Part shown: piece after piece, positions 14,530 through 19,406 of the stretch
Layout: each line of letters opens with the position of its first letter
Position numbering within the stretch: position 1 is the stretch's first letter
Origin: Gammaproteobacteria bacterium
GTDB taxonomy: Bacteria; Pseudomonadota; Gammaproteobacteria; JAJDOJ01
DNA: 19,406 bases
Reading direction: 5' to 3'
Assembly: GCA_027030565.1 (NCBI GenBank)
Contig: JALVEU010000395.1
Coordinates: forward strand, 1-19,406
Translations under genes and position numbers: made by a program
The notes under the pieces: model-generated
The model's database searches: none
What the model saw: only the letters and a program-made list of their open reading frames with translations
What the model was told of the DNA's origin: nothing

Positions 14530-15357
14530 ATGGCTCGAACAGCGATCGCAGCGGCGCGGGGCGCCATGGGAGGGCTCGCGGTCTGGGCCCTGGCCGGCGC
14601 CGCCCAGGCAGTGCCGCCCTACAACATGCCTGCAGGGGTCACCGAGATCAGTCAGGAGGTCTACCGCCTGCACATGGTGATCTTCTGGATCTGCGTGGCC
14701 ATTGGGGTGGTGGTCTTCGGCGCGATGTTCTATTCCATCCTGAACCATCGCAAGTCCAAGGGGCACCAGCCGGCGCAGTTCCACGAGAGCACCACCGTGG
14801 AGATCGTGTGGACCGTGATCCCCTTCGCGATCCTGATCTTCATGGCCGTGCCGGCGGCCAAGACCCTCATCCAGATGTACGACAGCTCCGAGGCGGACAT
14901 GACCGTGAAGATCACGGGCTATCAGTGGAAGTGGAAGTACGACTACGTGGACGAGGGAATCAGTTTCTACAGCAACCTGGCCACCCCCGCCGATCAGATC
15001 TATGCCGGCGCCAAGAAGGACGACAACTACCTCCTGGAGGTGGACAACGAGCTGGTGGTGCCGGTAGGCAAGCGGATCCGTTTCCTCATCACGGCCGACG
15101 ACGTAATCCACGCCTGGTGGGTCCCGGACCTGGCCGTCAAGAAGGACGCCATCCCGGGCTTCATCAACGACTTCTGGACCAAGATCGACAAACCGGGGAT
15201 CTATCGCGGCCAGTGCGCCGAACTCTGCGGCCGCTATCACGGCTTCATGCCCGTGGTGGTGCGTGCGGTGGAGCCGGCCGAGTACGAGAAGTGGGTGGCC
15301 GAGCGCAAGGCCCAGGCCGTGGCCCGTACGGACGAGACGGGTCCTGAAGCCGGCTGA
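14530..15357 (+). CDS. coxB: Cytochrome c oxidase subunit II
   Basis: Subunit II of an aa3-type oxidase; it accepts electrons from cytochrome c through the periplasmic CuA centre. The 275 residues start with a signal peptide (likely cleaved after AQA at 25-27). Two TM helices follow (about 47-71 and 90-111). ITGYQWKWKYDY is the aromatic electron-entry region. The CuA ligands are all present: His194 in DVIHAWWVP, then Cys229, Glu231, Cys233, His237 and Met240 in QCAELCGRYHGFM. There is no fused cytochrome c domain. A strong Shine-Dalgarno (AGAGGAGGGG) precedes the ATG. It is followed 57 bp later by coxA. Confidence 0.97.
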   Translation: MARTAIAAARGAMGGLAVWALAGAAQAVPPYNMPAGVTEISQEVYRLHMVIFWICVAIGVVVFGAMFYSILNHRKSKGHQPAQFHESTTVEIVWTVIPFAILIFMAVPAAKTLIQMYDSSEADMTVKITGYQWKWKYDYVDEGISFYSNLATPADQIYAGAKKDDNYLLEVDNELVVPVGKRIRFLITADDVIHAWWVPDLAVKKDAIPGFINDFWTKIDKPGIYRGQCAELCGRYHGFMPVVVRAVEPAEYEKWVAERKAQAVARTDETGPEAG

Positions 15358-15414
15358 GTATCGAACCGCTGCATCGAGCGTTTCCGTTCATCGTTTCCGG
15401 GGAAGGAGTGACAC

Positions 15415-16989
15415 ATGAGCAGTGCAACCGCACACGAAGCACACCACGAGGAACATCCCAGCGGCATCATGCGCTGGATCACCACCACCAACCACAAGGA
15501 CATCGGCACCCTGTACCTGTGGTTCGCCTTCATCATGTTGTTCATCGGCGGTGCCATGGCCCTGGTGATCCGCGCGGAGCTGTTCCAGCCAGGGCTCCAG
15601 TTCGTGGATCCGCAGTTTTTCAACTCCATGACCACGATGCATGCCCTGATCATGATCTTCGGGGCCGTCATGCCGGCCTTCACGGGGCTGGCCAATTGGC
15701 TGATCCCCATGATGATCGGGGCCCCGGACATGGCGCTGCCGCGTATGAACAACTGGAGCTTCTGGATCCTGCCATTCGCCTTCGCGATCCTGCTTTCCAC
15801 GCTGTTCATGGAAGGCGGTGCTCCGGCCGGCGGCTGGACCCTGTATCCGCCCCTGACCCTGCAGACGGGTCATGCGCTGCCGTTCATGATCCTCTCCATC
15901 CACATGATGGGGTTGTCCTCCATCATGGGCGCCATCAATATCGTGGCCACGATCCTGAACATGCGGGCTCCCGGCATGACGCTCATGAAGATGCCCCTGT
16001 TCGTGTGGACCTGGCTGATCACCGGGTACTTGCTGATCGCCGTGATGCCCGTGCTGGCCGGTGCGGTGACCATGCTGCTCACCGACAAGTTCTTCGGCAC
16101 CAGCTTCTTCAACGCGGCCGGCGGCGGCGATCCAGTGATGTTCCAGCATATCTTCTGGTTCTTCGGTCATCCCGAGGTCTACATCCTCATCCTGCCCTCG
16201 TTCGGGGTGATCTCGAGCATCGTGCCGACCTTCGCGCGCAAGCCGCTGTTCGGCTACAGCTCCATGGTGTATGCCACGGCCTCCATCGCCTTCCTGTCCT
16301 TCATCGTCTGGGCGCACCACATGTTCACGGTGGGCATGCCGCTGTCGGGTGAGCTGTTCTTCATGTTCGCCACCATGCTCATCGCGGTGCCCACCGGGGT
16401 GAAGGTGTTCAACTGGGTTGCGACCATGTGGAAGGGGGCGCTGACGTTCGAGACCCCCATGCTCTTCGCCCTCGGCTTCATCATCATGTTCACCATCGGT
16501 GGATTCTCCGGCCTGATGCTGGCCATCGCACCGGCCGACTTCCAGTACCACGACAGCTACTTCGTGGTGGCACATTTCCACTACGTACTGGTGCCGGGTT
16601 CGGTGTTCGCCATCATCGCCGCGGTCTACTACTGGCTGCCCAAGTGGACGGGGCACATGTACAACGAGCGGCTGGGCAAGATCCATTTCTGGCTCTCGAC
16701 CATCTTCGTGAACCTGACCTTCTTCCCGATGCACTTCGTCGGACTGGCCGGCATGCCGCGCCGCATCCCCGATTACGCGCTGCAGTTCGCCGACTACAAC
16801 GCGCTGTCGAGCATCGGCGCCTTCGGGTTCGGGTTCTCCCAGCTCCTGTTCCTGTACATCGTGCTGCAGACCGTGCGAGGCGGCGCCAAGGCCGGTGACA
16901 GGGTCTGGGAGGGTGCCGACGGGCTCGAGTGGACCCTGCCTTCTCCTCCCCCGTATCACAGCTTCACCACACCGCCGGCGGTGAGGTGA
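15415..16989 (+). CDS. coxA: Cytochrome c oxidase subunit I
   Basis: Catalytic haem-copper subunit that reduces O2 and pumps protons. The 524 residues have about 12 TM helices. Ligands are present: haem a His76 (MTTMHALIMIFGAVMPAF) and His389, haem a3 His387 (VVAHFHYVLVPG), and CuB His252, His301 and His302. Tyr256, cross-linked to a CuB histidine, is in GHPEVYILILPSFG. The D-channel residue Asp105 (GAPDMALPR) and Glu254, and the K-channel Lys330 (PTGVKVF), put it in the A1 (mitochondrial-like) family. The GGAAGGAG ribosome site lies six bases before ATG. The C-terminal tail EWTLPSPPPYHSF is typical. Confidence 0.98.
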   Translation: MSSATAHEAHHEEHPSGIMRWITTTNHKDIGTLYLWFAFIMLFIGGAMALVIRAELFQPGLQFVDPQFFNSMTTMHALIMIFGAVMPAFTGLANWLIPMMIGAPDMALPRMNNWSFWILPFAFAILLSTLFMEGGAPAGGWTLYPPLTLQTGHALPFMILSIHMMGLSSIMGAINIVATILNMRAPGMTLMKMPLFVWTWLITGYLLIAVMPVLAGAVTMLLTDKFFGTSFFNAAGGGDPVMFQHIFWFFGHPEVYILILPSFGVISSIVPTFARKPLFGYSSMVYATASIAFLSFIVWAHHMFTVGMPLSGELFFMFATMLIAVPTGVKVFNWVATMWKGALTFETPMLFALGFIIMFTIGGFSGLMLAIAPADFQYHDSYFVVAHFHYVLVPGSVFAIIAAVYYWLPKWTGHMYNERLGKIHFWLSTIFVNLTFFPMHFVGLAGMPRRIPDYALQFADYNALSSIGAFGFGFSQLLFLYIVLQTVRGGAKAGDRVWEGADGLEWTLPSPPPYHSFTTPPAVR

Positions 16990-17014
16990 GCGGGTCGCGG
17001 GTCTCGTCGGGGGG

Positions 17015-17038
17015 CGGGGGCGTTACGCTCCGCCCCCG
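17015..17038 (+). repeat. GC-rich stem-loop between coxA and the small membrane protein
   Basis: CGGGGGCG (17015-17022) and CGCCCCCG (17031-17038) form a perfect 8-bp stem with an 8-base loop inside the 74-bp coxA-to-small-gene gap. No T-run follows, and the downstream genes clearly belong to the same cluster. It is therefore more likely an mRNA stability or partial attenuation element, setting coxA output above that of the assembly factors, than a full terminator. The role is inference. Confidence 0.4.
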
Positions 17039-17063
17039 CGACGCTCGGCTGGCGGAGGCGGTA

Positions 17064-17174
17064 ATGGACGTGGAAACGCGCAGGAGACGCAGAATCTGGT
17101 GGACCGCCGTCGTCCTGGGTCTGATCGCGGCGGGTTTCTATCTGGGCTTCTTCTACGTGATGTCCAAAGGCTGA
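17064..17174 (+). CDS. Small single-TM protein of the cox operon (probable oxidase small assembly protein)
   Basis: A 36-residue protein: a basic N-terminus with five arginines in a row (METRRRRR-like, residues 1-10), then one TM helix (about 12-33), then SKG. The ATG at 17064 has a clear GGAGG at 17053-17057. It fills the space between coxA and ctaG, and ctaG begins four bases after its stop codon, so it is very probably a real coupled gene. Short one-TM proteins at this place are known in proteobacterial oxidase clusters and have been named small assembly proteins. The basic-in topology puts the N-terminus in the cytoplasm. Function is inferred from position only. Confidence 0.75.
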   Translation: MDVETRRRRRIWWTAVVLGLIAAGFYLGFFYVMSKG

Positions 17175-17177
17175 ACC

Positions 17178-17744
17178 ATGGGCGATACCAGACGCAACCG
17201 GATGCATGCCCTGAGGCTGATGCTGGTGGTGCTGGCCATGTTCGGGTTCGGCTATGCGCTGGTGCCACTCTACAACGTGGTGTGCCAGCTCACGGGATTG
17301 AACGGCAAGACCACCCGGATCGGTGCGGACGAGGCCCAGGGTTATGCACCGGACACCAGCCGTTGGGTGACAGTGGAATTCCTCGGCAGCGTCAAGGCCG
17401 GGCTGCCGTGGGAATTCAGACCAGTGGTGTCGCGCATGCGGGTGCATCCGGGACAGCTGTACGACGCGCGGTTCGTCGCCACCAATCTCGATACGCAGGC
17501 GCTGGTGGGACAGGCGGTGCCCTCGGTGGCACCGGGCGAGGCGGCTCGCCATTTCCACAAAACGGAGTGCTTCTGCTTCACACAGCAGCGCTTCGAGCCC
17601 AAAGAGACGCGCGAGCTGCCGCTACGGTTCGTGATCGACCCGGAGCTCCCGAAACACGTCAAGACCGTGACGCTCTCCTATACCTTTTTCGATGTGACCT
17701 CGACCGCCAAGGCCGATACCGAAACCATCCAGAAGCAGAACTGA
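17178..17744 (+). CDS. ctaG: Cytochrome c oxidase assembly protein CtaG/Cox11
   Basis: Membrane-anchored copper chaperone that delivers copper to the CuB site of subunit I. The 188 residues have an N-terminal TM helix (about 11-31), the conserved LVPLYNVVCQLTGLNGKT with Cys36, and an immunoglobulin-like periplasmic domain. WVTVEFLGSVKAGLPWEFRPV is followed by the copper-binding C131-F-C133-F motif in HKTECFCFTQQRF, then LPLRFVIDPELPKHVKTVTLSYTFFDV. AAAGG of the preceding gene's end serves as its ribosome site seven bases before ATG. It lies between the small TM gene and ctaE, as is usual in proteobacteria. Confidence 0.97.
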   Translation: MGDTRRNRMHALRLMLVVLAMFGFGYALVPLYNVVCQLTGLNGKTTRIGADEAQGYAPDTSRWVTVEFLGSVKAGLPWEFRPVVSRMRVHPGQLYDARFVATNLDTQALVGQAVPSVAPGEAARHFHKTECFCFTQQRFEPKETRELPLRFVIDPELPKHVKTVTLSYTFFDVTSTAKADTETIQKQN

Positions 17745-17753
17745 GGGACTGAA

Positions 17754-18629
17754 ATGGCACAGGCACAAACCCAGGGGTACTACGTACCGCACGGCAGCCA
17801 CTGGCCCATCGTCGGGTCGGTGGCCCTGTTCACGCTCATGATCGGATTCGCCAACCTGCTGAATGGGGCGTCCGTGGGCGCCACGCTCATGGCCCTGGGC
17901 GCGGCGTTGCTCATCGTTATGTTGTTCGGCTGGTTCGGGACGGTTATCCGGGAAAGCCTCTCCGGGATGTACAACGAGCAGGTGGACCGCTCCTTCCGGT
18001 GGGGCATGTTCTGGTTCATCTTCTCGGAGGTGATGTTCTTCGGGGCCTTCTTCGGGGCGCTGTTCTACGTGCGGTTTTTCGCGCTGCCCTGGCTGAGTGG
18101 GGAGGGCCACGGCATTCTCACCAACCACGAGCTGTGGCAGGGATGGCAGGCCATCTGGCCGGTGGCGGCCAACGGGCCGGAGGCCATCGGGGGCAAGTAT
18201 GAGATCATCGACCCCTGGGGTGTGCCGGCGCTCAACACCTTGATCCTCTTGTCTTCGGGCGTGACGGTCACATGGGCCCACTGGGGCCTCAAGGAGGGCA
18301 AGCGCAGCCATCTCATCTGGGGTCTGGTGGCCACGGTGGCCCTGGGTGTGCTCTTCTTGATCCTGCAGCTCAAGGAGTACATGCACGGTATCCATGAGCT
18401 CAATCTGACCCTGAGCTCCGGCATCTACGGCTCCCTGTTCTATATGCTCACGGGCTTTCACGGCATGCACGTGACGCTGGGCGTGACCATGCTGACGGTG
18501 ATTCTGATCCGCGCCATCAAGGGTCATTTCAGGCCGGACAACCATTTCGCATTCGAGGCGGTGGCTTGGTACTGGCACTTCGTAGACGTGGTCTGGTTGG
18601 GCTTGTTCATCTTCGTATACTGGCTCTAA
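17754..18629 (+). CDS. ctaE: Cytochrome c oxidase subunit III
   Basis: Membrane subunit that stabilises the haem-copper core and the proton-uptake path. The 291 residues include YYVPHGSHWPIVGSVALF, DRSFRWGMFWFIFSEVMFFGAFFGALFYVRFF, a run LNTLILLSSGVTVTWAHWGL, LQLKEYMHGIHELNLTLSSGIYGSLFYMLTGFHGMHVTLG, and the ending AFEAVAWYWHFVDVVWLGLFIFVYW. These are the subunit III signatures, with about seven TM helices. GAGGG overlapping the ctaG stop region lies six bases before the ATG. It is the last plus-strand gene of the run before a long inverted repeat. Also called coxC. Confidence 0.97.
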   Translation: MAQAQTQGYYVPHGSHWPIVGSVALFTLMIGFANLLNGASVGATLMALGAALLIVMLFGWFGTVIRESLSGMYNEQVDRSFRWGMFWFIFSEVMFFGAFFGALFYVRFFALPWLSGEGHGILTNHELWQGWQAIWPVAANGPEAIGGKYEIIDPWGVPALNTLILLSSGVTVTWAHWGLKEGKRSHLIWGLVATVALGVLFLILQLKEYMHGIHELNLTLSSGIYGSLFYMLTGFHGMHVTLGVTMLTVILIRAIKGHFRPDNHFAFEAVAWYWHFVDVVWLGLFIFVYWL

Positions 18630-18633
18630 GGCA

Positions 18634-18681
18634 CCTGCCCGGGGCGGCCGGAGCGAGCAGCAGGGAGGCGCCCCGGGCAGG
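18634..18681. terminator. Long inverted repeat closing the cox operon
   Basis: CCTGCCCGGGGCG (18634-18646) and CGCCCCGGGCAGG (18669-18681) are perfect reverse complements: a 13-bp, very GC-rich stem with a 22-base loop. It starts four bases after the ctaE stop and lies between convergent ends (ctaE on plus, the twin-TM gene on minus). There is no T-run on either side, so termination would rely on the stem or on Rho. No gene is seen in 18630-18721. Confidence 0.55.
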
Positions 18682-18721
18682 GGTTGCAATCGGCAGCAGG
18701 GACGCGGCAGGTTGCGTCGCC

Positions 18722-18937
18722 TCAGGGTGTGATGCCATGAGGCTGGATGAGTCCGGCGTAGTAACCCGCGAACAGGGTGGCAAAGGCCAGCAATGAGAGG
18801 GCGATGCGCCAGGTCAGAGCCTTGACGGTGCGCCTCCCTTCCCCGTGATCCTGCAGGAGGAAGACCAGGCCGGAGCCCAGGCTCACGACGATGGCGAGCA
18901 GCAGCAGTACGACGATGACTTTGACGATCACGAACAT
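18722..18937 (-). CDS. Small twin transmembrane protein (DUF2909-like)
   Basis: A 71-residue membrane protein with two TM helices (about 4-24 and 42-64) joined by a polar loop with FLLQDHGEGRRTVKALTWR. The second helix is followed by a short tail. This is the shape of the twin-TM DUF2909 family found inside gammaproteobacterial oxidase clusters. The ATG at 18937 has GGAG immediately upstream, with short spacing; an ATG six codons earlier (18955) lacks a site, and the shorter form fits the family better. It is inverted relative to its neighbours and ends tail to tail with ctaE. Function unknown; a link to oxidase assembly is inferred from position. Confidence 0.8.
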   Translation of the reverse strand: MFVIVKVIVVLLLLAIVVSLGSGLVFLLQDHGEGRRTVKALTWRIALSLLAFATLFAGYYAGLIQPHGITP

Positions 18938-19006
18938 TCTCCGGTGCAAAAGCATCAGTATATGGCATGGATGGCCTGCGGTCGCCGGATGCAGGGGGCA
19001 GTGGCG

Positions 19007-19406
19007 GTGAGCGAGTCCTGCATCGCTGAGGAACGTGGGCGGCGGCCGCACCTGCTTCCCATGGCGGCAGCCGGCGTTCTCGTCGTGCTGTTCGTCTCTC
19101 TGGGGGTCTGGCAGTTGCACCGCGCCCAGGAGAAACAGGCCTATCTAGCGGAGATGGCTGCGCGGGAGCACGAGGCGCCGGTGCCGTTGCCTGTTGGGCT
19201 GCACGACCCGGAGGACTGGCGTTATCGTCGTGTGCTGGCCGAGGGCCGCTATGATCCGTCCATGCAGTTCCTGCTGGACAACCAGGTGTTGGACGGGCGG
19301 GTGGGGTACCGCGTGCTCACGCCCCTGCGGATCGAGGGCAGACCCGAGGCCGTGCTGGTGGATCGGGGCTGGGTCCCGGCAGCCGCCGACCGCCGTGAGC
19401 TCCCCG
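19007..19406 (+). CDS. SURF1-like oxidase assembly protein (5' part only)
   Basis: Membrane assembly factor thought to help insert haem a into subunit I. 133 codons are visible before the right edge; the second TM helix is missing. An N-terminal TM helix (about 16-34) leads into the SURF1 signature LGVWQLHRAQEKQAYLAEM. DWRYRRVLAEGRYDPSMQFLLDNQVLDGRVGYRVLTPLRI and the conserved VLVDRGWVP follow. I chose GTG 19007 because AGGGGG at 18993-18998 is eight bases upstream. ATG 18989 and ATG 18962 are in-frame alternatives without a ribosome site, and ATG 19061 would remove much of the N-terminus. It diverges from the twin-TM gene. Confidence 0.88.
   Translation, partial: MSESCIAEERGRRPHLLPMAAAGVLVVLFVSLGVWQLHRAQEKQAYLAEMAAREHEAPVPLPVGLHDPEDWRYRRVLAEGRYDPSMQFLLDNQVLDGRVGYRVLTPLRIEGRPEAVLVDRGWVPAAADRRELP

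Noticed and set aside
15388..16959. Minus-strand open frame of 523 codons across coxA
   Set aside because: It is antisense to a complete subunit I. The His/Glu/Gly-rich translation is the mirror of hydrophobic codons, not a protein family.
1..19406. Mobile elements, CRISPR arrays, tRNA/rRNA genes, toxin-antitoxin or defence genes
   Set aside because: I saw no transposase, integrase, terminal repeats, spaced direct repeats or RNA-gene sequences. The genes are packed core functions of even composition.

Overview
The window is dense, high-GC bacterial core genome. Gene content and order point to a gammaproteobacterium: type IV pilus genes pilMNOPQ sit back to back with a PBP1A gene, rpsU and tsaD are divergent, and an aa3 cytochrome oxidase cluster carries DUF2244, CtaG, a small twin-TM protein and SURF1. 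A Chromatiales/Ectothiorhodospiraceae-like lineage is my guess from style only. I see no insertion sequence, phage, CRISPR array, tRNA or rRNA.

Layout. (1) 1-4717, minus strand: pilM-N-O-P-Q, the inner-membrane assembly platform, lipoprotein and outer-membrane secretin of the type IV pilus. pilQ runs off the left edge without its C-terminus. (2) 4718-4868: divergent control region. (3) 4869-7313, plus: mrcA/ponA (PBP1A), followed by an unrecognised conserved gene whose end overlaps hemE tail to tail. (4) 11150-7969, minus: a tight run rpsU-yqeY-gltD-hemE, translation genes followed by glutamate synthase small subunit and uroporphyrinogen decarboxylase. (5) 11223-12308, plus: tsaD, divergent from rpsU across a 72-bp region where -10 boxes on the two strands nearly coincide. 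(6) plsY (minus) and bioC (plus) diverge from a 56-bp region containing a perfect 10-bp palindrome. (7) 13900-18629, plus: a good sigma-70-like promoter, then DUF2244, coxB, coxA, a 36-residue one-TM protein, ctaG and ctaE, closed by a perfect 13-bp inverted repeat. (8) A small twin-TM gene on the minus strand, then the 5' part of a SURF1-like assembly gene cut by the right edge.

The genes fall into functional sets. PilMNOPQ builds the pilus machine. PBP1A polymerises and cross-links peptidoglycan, which the secretin must cross. HemE feeds haem synthesis, which supplies the haem a-dependent oxidase. CtaG and SURF1 load copper and haem into subunit I. No convincing undescribed system is visible. 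The most interesting leads are the overlapping divergent promoters of rpsU/tsaD, the degenerate nucleotidyltransferase-like protein, the rewired rpsU-yqeY-gltD-hemE order, and the palindrome plus direct repeats between plsY and bioC.
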